Shown piece by piece: positions 15,426 to 28,006 of a stretch of 64,000 bases of DNA. Position 1 is the stretch's first letter. Each line of letters opens with the position of its first letter. Origin of the DNA: Papio anubis (Eukaryota; Chordata; Mammalia; Primates; Cercopithecidae); the NCBI RefSeq assembly GCF_008728515.1, contig NC_044989.1, forward strand, positions 70,023,754 to 70,087,753. The letters are read 5' to 3'. The notes under the pieces are model-generated. The model saw nothing but the letters and a program-made list of their open reading frames with translations. It was not told the origin of the DNA and ran no database searches. A program made the position numbers and the translations under genes.

Positions 15426-16819
15426 CTGGTATAAAAATAGGTAGATAGACCAGTGGAACAGAATAAATAGCCCAGAAATAAAGCCAAATACTACAGCCAA
15501 TGTATCATCTACAAAGCAAACAAAAACTTAAAGTGGGGAAAGGACACCCTATTCAACAAATGGTGCTGGGATAATTGGCAAGCCACATGCAGAAGAATGA
15601 AACTGGATCCTCATCTCTCACCTCATACAAAAATCAACTCAAGATGGATCAGAGACTTAAATCTAAGACCTGAAAGCATAAACATTCTAGATGATAACAT
15701 CGGAGAAACCCTTCTAGACATTGGCTTAGGAAAAGACTTCATGACCAAGAACCCAAAAGCAAATGCAATAAAAACAAAGATAAATAGATGGGACTTAATT
15801 AAACTAAAAAGCTTCTGCACAGCAAAAGAAATAATCAGCAGAGTAAACAGACAACTCACAGAGTGGGAGAAAATCTTCACAATCTATACATCCAACAAAG
15901 GACTAATATCCAGAATCTACAATGAACTCAAACAAATTAGCAAGAACAAAATAAGCAATTCTATCAAAAAATGGGTTAAGGACATGAATAGACAATTCTG
16001 AAAAGAGGATACACACACGGCCAACACGCATATGGAAAAATGCTCAACATCACTAACGATCAGGGCAACGCAAATCCAAACCACAATGTGATACCACCTT
16101 ACTCCTGCAAGAATGGCCGTAATCAGAAATTTAAAAATAATAGATGTTGCTGTGGATGTGGTGAAAAGGGAACACTTTCACACTGTTGGTGGGAATGTAA
16201 ACTAGCACAACCACTGTGGAAAACGGTGTGTAGATTCCTTAAAGAACTAAAAATAGATCTACCATTTGATCCAGCAACCCCACTACTAGGTATCTACCCA
16301 GAGGAAAAGAAGGCATTATACAAAAAAGATACTTGCACATGCATGTTTATAGCAGCACAATGTGCAATTGCAAAAAATTGGAACCAGCCCAAATGCCCAT
16401 CAATCAACAAGTGTAGGATATATACATATATCCCATGGAATACTACTCAGCCATAAAAAGGAACAAAATAATAGCATTTGCAGTAACCTGGATGGAATTG
16501 GAAACTGTTACTCTAAGTAACTCAGGAATGGAAAACCAAACATCACATGTTCTCACTCATAAGTGAGAGCTAAGCTATGAGGATGCAAAGACATAAGAAT
16601 GATACAATGGACTTTGGGGATTTGGGGGAAAGGTTGGGAGGAGAGTGAGGGATAAAAGGCTACACATCGGGTACAGTGCTCAGTGTACACTGCTCAGGCA
16701 ATGGGTGCACCAAAATCTTAGAAATCACCACTAAAGAACTTATGTATGTAACCAAACACCACTTGTTCCCTAAAAACCTATTGAAATAAAACAATAAATT
16801 TTTAAAAATTGTAAAACAA
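15426..16819 (+). mobile_element. 5'-truncated primate L1 (L1PB-like 3' UTR)
   Basis: About 1.4 kb of L1 3' end: the ORF2 C-terminus, the 3' UTR (gggtgcaccaaaatcttaga, accaaacaccacttgttccc) and an A-rich end. The 14-bp TSD AAAGTGTTGTACCA is at 15412-15425 and 16820-16833. The 3' UTR looks like L1PB rather than the youngest L1PA groups, so it is old but primate-specific. Confidence 0.93.
15437..16456 (+). pseudogene. L1 ORF2 C-terminal fragment, inactivated
   Basis: Only the C-terminal end of the L1 ORF2 protein remains, downstream of the endonuclease and reverse-transcriptase domains. It includes the conserved [17 protein letters not shown] segment and the cysteine-rich motif [14 protein letters not shown]. 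An in-frame stop at 15999-16001 follows MNRQF, and the frame shifts before the cysteine motif, so two separate frames (15597-16001 and 16040-16456) carry it. There is no start codon context or promoter. The host element is 5'-truncated. Confidence 0.9.
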
Positions 16820-17880
16820 AAAGTGTTGTACCAATCCACACTCCTCTAGCAGCACGCAAGAGTATCTGTTGTGCATTTCCTCACCAGCATGTGGTAGTAT
16901 TGGTCTTTTTAATTTTACTCACTATGTTGGGCATGTAATTCTGTCCGGGGTTTTGGTTTTATTTTCAATTTCTTATTATTAGCATCCTAATATTAAGAAT
17001 TTTTTCATATGTCTATGGTCTATTATATATCCTTTTTCCCCCATTTTTCCTTTGGTTGATTGTCTTTTCTTACTGGTTTGTAGAATTTCTTTATCTATTT
17101 CATATGTGGACTCTTTGTAGGCTACAGATAGTGCAAATATCTTTTCCATTTTCTGTATCGTTTAATGAATAGAAGTTCTTAATATTGGTGTTAAATTTAA
17201 ATGTCAAATTAATTTCAGACTTATCAATCTTTTTATGATTAGCTCTTTTTGTACCCTATTTAAGAAGTCTCTCCTTACCTTTAATGACATTTTAATTTTA
17301 ATATACTTAAACATACGGATCTTTTATGATTAGTGTTTATTAATTAGTCTTTCCTCCCTTAAAGTCCTGAAGCTCTTCTCCTATATTGTCTTCTAGAAGC
17401 TTTATTGTGTCGCCTTTCACATTTAAGTCTATGATACATCTATAGTGAATATTCATGCATGGTATGAGGTAGGGGTCAGGTTTTCTCTTCTTCATAATTA
17501 TCCAGTTGTTCCAGAACCATCTATTGAAAAGACTCTCTTTAGCACTTCACAGTGCCTCCTTTGTCATAAACAAAATATCCTTATAAGCATGAATCTCTTT
17601 CTGATATTTCTGTTCTATTTCATTGGTCAATTTGCCTATCCTCATGTCAAAATTATTTACAATACATCCAAATATATAGTAAAGAAACCTCCTATCTTGT
17701 TCTTCAAGATTGTATTGATTATTCTTGGCCCTTTGCACTTCCATCTCATCAAGTTTCAAAGAAAAAATTTGGTTAGATTTTAATTGGCTACCAAACTTAA
17801 AAAAAAAAAAACCTCTACTATATCTTCTGAATAATAATTTGAATATTATTTCTTTGTCTCTTAGGTCACTCGTCAGCAAA

Positions 17881-18866
17881 AATACATAGTGTGTCTGCTT
17901 TAGGTAAAGTAACTGACCAGGTTCAAAGATGCTTTGATATGAACCAAATCACTGACCCTCGCAAAACATGTTGCTTCTAGAAATTGCCTTCGTATGAGAG
18001 AAATCCCTATAGGAGCATCTTAAGTTCCTTAAATTTTTTCCTCTCAATAAACCCAATAGTAATTGTATTCTCCTGATAGTCTTCAGAGGGCAACAGAAAT
18101 GACTTTAGAGTTAGACATTAAAATGAGGAAAGGATACAAATTATTTACAGGATAAGACTTTATGTGCAAAATGCATCTATAAAGTTTACTTCCTGGAAGT
18201 CTGACCTGTTTGCTTAGCCTCTCTATTCTTCCTCCATTTCCTCTTTCCATTCCCACCTTTCTTCTTAGTGCCAATATTTTCCTCAAACAAAGGCTTTTCT
18301 CATTAACTGCCGGCATTGCTTTGCCTCCAGCCCTCTGCGTCTGTGTTCTCTTTGGTCATTGTTTTCTATCAGCAGAAGCACAGAGACTCTGTCTTCTAAG
18401 TATTCAAGGCATGCCTGACTTCTCAAGATGATCTTCACAAGTCACTGAACGTAACATCAAGAACTTTTGCACATTTTAGAGTACATACACGGGAAGCCGC
18501 GTCCCAGGAATCCACATGGCAACCTCGCTAGGTAACTCATAACTCTGAAACCCATTTCAGAAAAACTGCCTGGAGTTCAAGGGAAGAGCTGGAATTATAG
18601 TTCAAAGCTTTGGGGTGGTCTGTTATGCAATTAACCAATTCACTTTGTTATTAATAGTATCACGAATCATGCTGCAAGCCAGGTGTGCTTGTAAGGGAAG
18701 CGCCAAGCACTGCTTCAACCATTTAATTATGTATGACATTTTCCCCCTTTTTAACTAAAGCATGCCTGCTGTATAAATTTTGACAAACAGTAGATAATTT
18801 AAACACCAGCCATAATCTTACCACATAGATGGTATCAGTTATTATGGTGACATTCACTTCCAGGCT
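17881..18866. other. Low-copy sequence of nearly 1 kb
   Basis: No Alu or L1 is visible. Short frames on both strands are motif-free. There is no recognisable exon, promoter or RNA gene. Confidence 0.45.
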
Positions 18867-19162
18867 TTTTTTTTCTTTTTTTGAGACAGAATTTTGCTCT
18901 TGTTGCCCAGGCTAGAGTACAATGGCGTGAACTTGGCTCACCGCAACCTCCGCCTCCCAGGTTCAAGCAATTTTCCTGTCTCGGCCTCCTGAGTAGCTGA
19001 GATTACAGGCATGTGCTACCACGCCTGGCTAATTTTGTATTTTTAGTAGAGATGGGGTTTCACCATATTGGCCAGGCTGGTCTCGAACTCCTGACCTCGT
19101 GATCTGCCCACCTCGGCTTCCCAAAGTGCTGGGATTACAGGCATGAGCCACCATGCCCGGCC
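18867..19162 (-). mobile_element. Alu (S-like), antisense
   Basis: Full-length with TSD CACTTCCAGGCTTTTT on both sides. Confidence 0.95.
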
Positions 19163-19329
19163 CACTTCCAGGCTTTTTAAATGCATTGCTGATATTATAT
19201 GTAATTTTACTTTCTGCTTAAATTTATATTAAAAGTAGATTTCCATGTCTGTAATTTTTTTATATCATTAAATGGCTGTAAAATATCCCTTTGAATCATA
19301 AAGAAATGAAGTTTTCCTTTTATTGTAAC

Positions 19330-20570
19330 TTGTTTCCAATTTCATCACAATTATAAGTAACATTGATATGGTAATCCTTATGCATGACTCTTTGTATTTC
19401 AGATTTTTTTCATAGGCAAAATATGTATCAGATAAAGGTCTTGCATCCAGAATATATAAATAACTCTTACAAATCAATTATAAGAAGACAACTGAGTCAA
19501 TTTTTCAATGGGTAAAAAAAAAAAGCGAACAGATAATTTACCAAAGAAGATATACTTAAGGCAAATAACCCCATGAAAATATACTCCACATTAGTCACCT
19601 GAGAAATACAAAGTAAAAGGACAATGAGGTAATACTACAAATACTACAGACTAACATTTTTTAACTGACAATACAAAGTGTTGGCAATGACATGGAGCAA
19701 CTGGAATTCTCATACATTGCTGGTGGAAATGAAAATGGTACAACCTCTTTGGAAAAAAGTTTATCCAGTGTTTTATAAAGTTAAACTACACTTACTATAC
19801 AACCTGGCAACTCTCCTCCTAGAAATAAAATAAAATTCTACTCCACAGAGAAATGAAAATACATCCACACAAAAACCCATATGTGAATATTCAGAGCACT
19901 TAATTAATAATAGCCCAAACTGGCCAGGCACAGTTGCTCACACCTGTAATCTCAACACTTTGGGAAGCCAGGGTGGGCAGATCACTTGAGATCAGGAGTT
20001 TGAGACCAGCCTGGTCAACATGGTGAAACTCCATCTCTATTAAAAATACAAAATTAGTCAGGCATAGTAACGCACGCCTGTAATCCCAGCTACTTGGGAG
20101 GCTGAGGCGGGAGAACCATTTGAACCCAGGAGGCAGAGGTTGCAGTGAGCCAAGAAACAACCCAAACGTCCATCTACTGGTGAAAGGATAAACAAACAAT
20201 TGTGATGTGTCTATTTAATGCAATATTTCTCAGCAGTAAAAATGAATAAGCTACTGATACATGTAATTGCATAGATAAATCTCAAAAGCAGTGTGCTAAG
20301 AAGCCAGGCATCAAAGACTACCTACTGTATAAATCCATTCATATGGCATTTTAGAAAAGGCAAAACTATAGTGATATTTGTAGTTTCCTGGGCTTGGGAG
20401 TGGAGGTAAGAACTTTTTGGAATGAAGGAAATGTTCTACACCTTGATTGTGGTGGTGGTTATATGACTATATAGATTTGTCAAAATGAATTAAACTGAAC
20501 ACTTAAAATGAATGAGTTTGTAGTATGTAAACTGTACCTCAATAAAGCCAATTAAGAAAATAAGAAAAGA
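19330..20570 (+). mobile_element. L1M 3' end, sense, split by an Alu
   Basis: L1M-type ORF2 C-terminus and 3' UTR: ccagaatatataaataactc, ttgctggtggaaatgaaaat, gattgtggtggtggttatat, and the end aaactgtacctcaataaagc. An Alu at 19921-20151 interrupts it. Confidence 0.8.
19921..20151 (+). mobile_element. Alu, sense, without tail or TSD
   Basis: It starts at ggccaggcacagttgctcac and stops at gcagtgagccaag, losing the last quarter of the right arm and the poly-A. The L1M sequence resumes immediately (aaacaacccaaacgtcc) with no duplicated target bases. Confidence 0.88.
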
Positions 20571-21486
20571 TTCTGCTATATAGTTTTTTGGGTTGTGTTT
20601 GTTTGTATGGGCAGCTGACCTAAAGTAGAACCTGAAAACAGATTGGGGAATTCAGACAGAGAAATAGGACTTGAAGGGTGTAGGGGACGGTGTCAGGACA
20701 ATGATTTCTGGTTTTGGAAGTGTTAAGGAGGTTGAGTTAATGAGGGCACAGAGAGAGAAAAGAGACATAGAGAAATGTGGGGCATGGGGGGATCTCTACT
20801 GCAGCAAAAAGGAAAAAGGAGAGCAAGAAATTGAGAAAACACTTAGTTTTTATACCTAGGATTTTTGTATGTGCTGTCTATTTTGTCTCAATTTATTTTT
20901 ATTTTTTTATCTTCATTCTCTTGGTCGCTGCTTTTCCTGGGGGGTTTTAGACACCATGTGTAACTATTGTGTGCTTCCAAAGTCTTCCACTGAACAGACC
21001 ACACACATACCTACAGACACACCACACACAACTCAATCTTCCCCAATGTCCCCCACCACACACACACAAACACACACCCCTCACACTAAAATAAAACAAC
21101 CAAAAGAGAAAAATGGGGGGCGGAAGCAAACCAAGAGACAAGAAGGTAAAATCTGGCCCCTGCCCTAAAGCGCATTAGTTGGGAGAGTTCACTCTTGGTC
21201 CTTTACATTCTGTGGGGAGCAGTAGAAAATTACCGGGTTATTCGCCCCAAGTCTAAGCAGCTGAATAGGAAAATAGCTTTAATAGCCCTATTAGGACCTG
21301 GGCCAAGGACTTTTCCTTTGGGTTTGTTGTGAATGATTAAAGGTTAACGGTGGCATTTTTCTTTCAGCCTAGGGGAGGCAACCATCTCAGTAATGATGCT
21401 AATTGGATCCAACTGGGGAACTCCAGAAAGTCTCAGTAACAAATTTGCAATGGTTCTGGGCCTTTTAATATGGATTCACAAAAGAT
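20571..21486. other. Low-copy sequence with a CA-rich stretch
   Basis: About 20999-21078 is CA-rich (acacacatacctacagacac and onwards). No gene is recognised. A polypyrimidine-AG at 21355-21367 (tttttctttcag) could serve as a splice acceptor, but no exon follows that I can identify. Confidence 0.4.
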
Positions 21487-22010
21487 AATGAGGCTATCCT
21501 GTCATTTCTACTCTATGGATAAGGAAAGTGACATTCAGACAGACCATGGGATCTACCCACTCCCTTATAAAGAACCGGACGACCAACGTTAGCGACAGGA
21601 CCTCCCGTTTGGCATTTTGTTTTCAGATGTGCCTAGAAGAAGGAGACAACATCTGCTTGGACTGTTGAAGCCTGGGTTCTGCTTGAGTTGTCAAGATATC
21701 ACCTAAATCCTATCCACATTTTGTGCACCAGGTTTGTGGGCGCCTACCACCATTCATTCATTGCAGTGGCTCAGAGAGGATGAAAAGAGGACTCTTTGTG
21801 GCCAATGAAGATCCCCGACAGAGCTCAGCTGACCAGAGTGGACTGGCTTCTACCCTAAATACACATCAGGAGATTTCCCACTCTGCCCTTGCTCCACTTT
21901 GCACAACACCACATAGCCAGAGAGTGGCAGAGCTGCCGTGGGAACCCAAATGCCGTCTGACTCCAAAGCCTTACTCTCAACCACCACTCTGCTGCCTCCT
22001 ATTGTTTCCT
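21487..22010 (-). repeat. MIR pieces, antisense
   Basis: Two antisense MIR-type segments: about 21487-21590 (ctatggataaggaaagtgac) and about 21880-22005 (cacatagccagagagtggca to tcaaccaccactctgctgcc). They may be parts of separate copies. They lie inside a 194-codon plus-strand frame at 21723-22307, which argues against that frame being a gene. Confidence 0.6.
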
Positions 22011-22345
22011 GAAATCTTCAGTATAGTCATTATTATGAAGAAAAAAAGAAAATGTAAAGGAAGGAAGGAAGGTAGAGGGGGCCCTTCTATCTCCATTATT
22101 TGTTTCCATGAAGAACTTCCGCTCCATTTTCAGGGGAGTGCTATCGGTGTAACACACTTTCTGGCCCTCTCTCTCCCATTCCTATCACCATTCTCCCCAA
22201 GGAAGACGCGATATGTGGATGCTAAGATTGGAAGAAACCACTCGTACGTTCGGTGGTGTGTTGGTAAACGTTTAGCAGCTGGCTTTGGGGCAAAGAGAAA
22301 GCCCTGAATTGTAGCATGTGTCAATCTCCATGGTGTAAAAACATT

Positions 22346-22400
22346 TCTACCATAGCTGCTTCCAAGTATGTAAATTGTACACCTCAATAAAGCCAATTTA
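22346..22400 (+). repeat. Short L1M 3'-terminal fragment
   Basis: The line gtatgtaaattgtacacctc followed by aataaagccaatttaaaaag matches the last 50 bp or so of the L1M end seen at 20520-20570. Confidence 0.55.
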
Positions 22401-24045
22401 AAAAGTAAAGTCAACCAGTTTGTAGAACTCTTGAGACTTTAACATTCACTCCAGCAAGCTGTTACCTGCTGGATCCAGCAACACACAACCTGTAACATGG
22501 TGAGCTGGGTCTCAGCTCTCCACTCTTCATAGACTCCAGCGTTCTCTCCCCTTTGCAGGGTTTCTCATCCATCCTTCCATTGCTTCTGCTGCTGCCCTGA
22601 AGGCATCACCGCTCTCCCCTCTCCTCCTGGGGCGCCTAACTCTCTTAACAGTTTAGGACTTTGAGGAGTTTTGCCTTTCACAAAAACAAAGAAAGAAAGG
22701 GGGGAAAAGGTTGTGTCTCAGCAGCTTTCGCTGTCTACCCTGCAGCACAAATTCCACCTGATGGAGGAACATCAGACCCTGCTGTGAAGAGGAGAAAGGG
22801 AAATTCAAATATGAAACGAGCTCTACTCTCCCCTACTCTGTCCTTCACAAAAGAATGGGGCAGAACATTCTTTAGTCTATACCTCTGTCCCACATGAGTT
22901 GCCAAAGACCGCAGTGCCTGGTGGGTGACATCTCTCCAGGCTTTTGAAGACATCTGAGCCTGGATTTTGAGCACATTCCTGATCTCCCTACTGGGAGGCT
23001 CTTCTCCTTCAAGGTCTACCTTCTGACAAGCCCTAGCTCTTTCCCACCTCCGGTGCCTGGGTGGGCTGGGGGGTGGGGTCAGGGTGGAGATGTGAGCGCA
23101 TGGTGATTGGCAGCCGCACTAGAACCCCATGGAGTGGAGAAGTGACCTTCTCCAAAGGAGGGGAGCCTACAGTTTCCGGAAGGGAGGAAGAATGCGGTGA
23201 GGACCAAATGCATCCATGCAGGATTTCAGATATAAACGACTCTGTAGAGTACAAGCACCTACTCCCGGCAACCGACGCCAGAGGAAGCGTAAGAGTATAA
23301 GAGACTGAGGCTTTGGCGAAGGCACATGACCGAAACCTCACATAACACTCCACCTGCCCCAGACCAGCCAGCCTGCTGTCCATAGTGTGCCCATCAGTGT
23401 ATCAAACTTCAGCGCTTTATTTCCTGGGGTCCTGGCCGGGCTCCCATTAACCTCCTGTGTTTTCCCCACAGCTCCTATACATGGGAGAGGGCCTGCGTTG
23501 GGCCAGATCCCAGAGCTGGGACCCAACTTGTGATGGGATGCCCTGGGCGGCAAGCATGCTTCAGCATGTAACCGATCAATGGCCAGACACCCAGGTCCGG
23601 AGGTGTCTGAGTCGTCAGCAGGACGTTGGGCAGGTCTACGTTCAGAACCTCCGCAGTTTTTCCCTTGGCTTTCCCGGGGCTTGTCTACAGCGCTCCCTGC
23701 TGTCCATTCTTGGTTAACCTTGTGTCTTGCGAATCCCTCATCAGATCTGTTCATGAAGCCTAATACAAGGTCCTCTCTCCAGGGTGACACAGTGAAGTCA
23801 AGTAACAGATGTGGAGATGCTTTGGAGAGCTTGAAACAGAAGACTACATAATGGCAATGGGCCAATATCATAAAGCCAAGATTGAAGAAGACAGGACTAA
23901 ATGCCTCCCTCATCTGCAAAAGTTGCCTTATCTTTCAGTATCATCCTGTTTCAGTGGACCGAAATCAATCCATCGTATATTTGACCCCTGCTCTTATAAT
24001 CAGTTAAATTTTGCCTAAAATAAGGCCCTGCCTCAAGCAGATCAT
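22401..24045. other. Largest block of low-copy sequence, no supported gene
   Basis: About 1.6 kb free of Alu and L1. Minus-strand frames of 116 (23033-23383) and 193 codons (23338-23919) and a plus-strand frame of 86 codons overlap one another. A clean polypyrimidine-CAG (gtgttttccccacag) ends at 23471 on the plus strand. None of the translations resembles a protein family I know, so I do not call a CDS. Confidence 0.45.
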
Positions 24046-24615
<570 letters not shown>

Positions 24616-25029
24616 CTATGCACAGAGGGCAGTGGGAACGTGAATGGAGGTGGAGGGAGGGGTAAGAAGGAGACATCAGTGGTCTACCCTCTTTATGTGA
24701 TAACAGACTCCCTCTTTTATCTGACAGCCACTCTCTGACAAGAGGAATACCCATTCTTTCTTCCTAGGTCAAGAAAGAGGGCCCAAGGCATGGTCAATAA
24801 CAACGCTGTCCCTCAGTCATGGGCCAAGTGCTGGGCACATGTCACCAGTCAGGTTACTGTTAGCCTTTCCCATAATTTTAATAACCTGAGCCTGGGAGAA
24901 AGAAGCCTCCCTCTCTCCTGGGGTTATCAAACTGTATGTAAGTCTAGAGTTGCCTGTGAGTACAGTCTCCCCTAGCGAGAAAGGATGAGACCAACTCATA
25001 ATAAGAAGCCAAAATACGTGTACATATGA

Positions 25030-25066
<37 letters not shown>

Positions 25067-25379
25067 CGAGAGAGCTGACAGCATTGTTTGAGTGTCTGGA
25101 TGTAGCCATTCCTGTGGTGGCTCCGTCTAGTCCTTACTTATATGAGTTAATACATCCCCTTTTAACTGAAGCTTGTTTGTGTTGGGTTTCTGTCCCTTAA
25201 AGTCAAGAGTCCTGAGAAATACAATATTGGTCAAAAAAAGTATTCATAGAACAGGTGAAGCAGGAAAAAAGGGATTCACCAGAAAGATAAGAAGAGAGGC
25301 AGAGGGTGAATGTAGCAGCAGCTACACTCGAGGAACTGCGAGCAGCTCAGGATGACTTGAGCCGAGATGTGCGGAGGGG
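24616..25379. other. Low-copy sequence
   Basis: No gene is recognised. It contains the GT/GA microsatellite listed separately. Confidence 0.4.
25028..25072 (+). repeat. (GT)n(GA)n microsatellite
   Basis: A GT run of about ten units changes directly to GA units, then ends at gcgagagagc. Confidence 0.95.
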
Positions 25380-25760
25380 GCTAGAGAGACGGGCGAGAGC
25401 CACGTCAGGGAAGGCCTTATTTGTCAGGCTAAAACGTTTAGTCTTTATGTGAGGGCAACAGGGAGCTCCCAAAGGGTTTCAAGCAGTGGTGTGACATGCT
25501 CAAGCTCGTTTTGAGAAGGTCACTCGGGAGAACAGGTCTGAGAGACGGCACAACAGGAGGGCAGCGGAATAGTTACGAGGCTGCTCTAGGAATCCAGGTG
25601 AAGAGCTCAGGATGGAAAATGACTCAACTTTTTTGACTTGGTCATTAGCCAGAGGGGAGGGCAAGAACCAAAAGAGTTGTGTTTTGTTCATGTGCAGTTG
25701 GAAGTAAGTGTCATACATTTAAATGGAATTGTCCAGTAGGTTTACCAAAAGAGATGACAG
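25380..25760. repeat. Ancient interspersed repeat, family unresolved (copy 1)
   Basis: It carries the layout ggtttcaagcagtggtgtga, ttttgagaaggtcactcggg, ggctgctctaggaatccagg, which also appears in decayed form near 29560 and 30365. It is probably one mammalian-wide repeat family. Confidence 0.45.
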
Positions 25761-27536
25761 AGTTGGAGATTGTTAAGTTTTTCTGAGTCATCAATTCAAC
25801 TGTTTGTTGCCTGCCTACTACTGGCCAAGCAGTGTGTGGAGGAGAACACCGTCCAACCTCTGCTCCCCGGCATCACACTGTGTCAAGACAAAACATGATA
25901 ACCAGAGAAACCAATCAAGAAACGAGGGAAGTACAGGGGAGACAGTAAAGCAGCGTCATGTGGCAGAGGGGCTGGGGTGTGGGCTCCATCCCTTCAGTGG
26001 TCCTGGAAGGAGGAGCTGACGCCCTGAGGATGCAGGAGGTGGCTAAAGATGAATACTCTCCAATTCATGCCCACTGAATAGGAACATGCCCATTTGAAAG
26101 CATCCATATGCATTTTGTTTGGCTTCTTGGTTTTCTTTGCCAGGCTATGCCTTCAAAGCTGGCACTGAGGTGGCAGGAGGCTTCTGTGCAGAAAATTGAG
26201 GCTGGTGCTGGAACACTCCCACCATGGCCCCTTTGTTCTCATCCAGTGCCTTTCATCCCACGCTCCCAAAGCCCATCCTGGCGCCCACCCTTTAATTGTT
26301 AGGCCTGGCTCATCGACACAAGCAGGTGGCATTTGACCATTATTCCTGCATCATAAATCAGGGTAACAAAGGCCTCTCTCTCCAGGGTATCAGCCAATAT
26401 TATTTTGTGAGTTCAAGGGATCTGACTTCGAGTTGAAGCAGAAAGGCCTGATGTCCCATCCTTTTCATTTCTGGAATTACCCGTCGCTGCATCTTTCTGT
26501 TACCCCCATTTCCTCTTTAACACCACATGTCTAACTGGAAACTTTGTTTTTCTTCGTTTCATCTTCTTTGGAATATGTTGTTCCCTGTGACCCCTCCCCA
26601 CAAAGCCTTGCCTCCGCAGCAGGTGCCCTGAGCCCTCCTGATGCCTGGGACTGTACCTCATCCAGTTTGCTTGTCTCAGGCACTGACTAAACTAGAATGT
26701 GCCTGGATCCCTATGGCTCTTGGCCTTCTACCAGATGACAGGCAAACTAAGAGATGTACACAACTTACGCACTCCCTTCCCTCTAGAATGTTTCAGCAGG
26801 GGTCCTCTAAGTAAGAAAGCTAGAATTAAAAGGAATAGTTTTAATGGTGAAACCCTGGCTAAGGAGATGCTTGATGCCCCAAGGCTGTGTGTCTAGCTAG
26901 GTCAGGCATAGCTCAGTGCGTTCTACATTTCATAGCAGATGTTTGGTTTGGAAAGTCCCTGGCTACTTGGCTTCTAGAGCCCTCTCTCACCATGGGACTT
27001 CTCTGTGGGAGGACAGAACTCATCAATCACATTATCCAAATGTCAAGTTCCTGCTGTGTAACCCCAGGAGAACCTTGCTTCCCGTCTGCATAACAGAAGT
27101 GAGGACCCCAGGTTTGCTAGATAAAAGCTTGAGCTGGTGCGGAAAGGTACCCCCAGCTGGTCAGAGTTCCCACAGAAGGCTACCACTGGGAGACGGATTG
27201 CAGTATAAATGGCACCCCCATCTTCTGGATGTCTGTCGTTTCACCCTTCCTTCTTTACCCGACCATCTCCTAAGAGATTCTTCGGGGGATGTAATGCACC
27301 AGCCAGGAACTAAATTATATTCAACTTTCTCAAGTAGATACTATTTCAGCTACATTTGGGAAATGCTTAGCCAGAATTTGAGGTCACTGGAAGAGGTCAT
27401 AGAATCACTCGGGTTCAGACTTGTGGAATTACTTAGACTTTCCAGAAACTGTCATGCCTTCCTTGGCTCCAGGGCTTTATACCTGCTGCTGCTTGTGGCT
27501 TGGGGTTTCCTTGTCTCCCACCAACCCTATCCACGG
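25761..27536. other. Low-copy sequence, 1.8 kb, no supported gene
   Basis: No Alu or L1 is visible. About 25775-25960 may be L2-like. A plus-strand frame opens at 26916 and stays open for about 206 codons of this sequence before entering the CA minisatellite (total 357 codons). It has no recognisable domain, a possible hydrophobic stretch (residues [12 protein letters not shown]) and no clear promoter, so I do not call it a gene. Confidence 0.4.
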
Positions 27537-27925
27537 CACACACATGCATACACAAACATGCACACACGTATACATATGCATGCATACACACACATATGCA
27601 CACATGCATACACACACATACATGCACACACACATGCATGCACACACACATACATACACTCACACACATGCATACACATACACACATACATGCATACACA
27701 AACATGCACACATGTATACATATGCATGCATACACACACGTGCACACATGCACACACATGCATACACACATGCACACATATACATGCACACACACATGCA
27801 TGCACACACACACACGCATACACATACACACATACATGCATACACACATACAAGCACACACATGCACATGCACACACATACATGCATACACAGACGTGCA
27901 TACACACGCATGCATACACAGCATG
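27537..27925. repeat. CA/TGCA minisatellite with about 146-bp higher-order period
   Basis: Nearly 390 bp made only of alternating ACAC, ATGC and ATAC units. The segment beginning atgcatacacaaacatgcac starts at 27544 and again at 27690, and its partial third copy at 27836, giving a higher-order period of about 146 bp. It lacks stops in several frames on both strands and so creates long spurious His/Thr- and Cys/Val-rich frames. Confidence 0.95.
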
Positions 27926-28006
27926 GCTTCTGCTTGTCCTTCCAGAGTCTCTTGTAAAGCTTTTCCTGATATTCCAAGTCTCGAGCTAGCTACCCTCTCA
28001 CACCCC

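Larger units (their letters stand above)
15175..17880 (-). mobile_element. L1M ORF2 region, antisense, split by a younger L1
   Basis: The left part (agctgctctgaacattcatg, gggtatattcctatgaatgg) and the right part (caatccacactcctctagca, tctagaagctttattgtgtc, ccatctattgaaaagactct) are contiguous in L1M. They are separated here only by the insert at 15426-16819 and its TSD. Confidence 0.8.

Noticed and set aside
15597..16456. Two plus-strand frames resembling a reverse-transcriptase protein
   Set aside because: They are the broken C-terminus of L1 ORF2 inside a truncated element, so they are annotated as a pseudogene.
21723..22307. 194-codon plus-strand frame as a possible gene
   Set aside because: About a fifth of it is an antisense MIR, it lacks a recognisable domain, and there is no promoter or splice context.
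23338..23919. 193-codon minus-strand frame as a possible gene
   Set aside because: No motif, no promoter, and overlapping frames on the other strand; kept only as a finding.
27537..27925. CRISPR-like regular repetition
   Set aside because: The units are simple alternating dinucleotides without unique spacers, in a primate genome.
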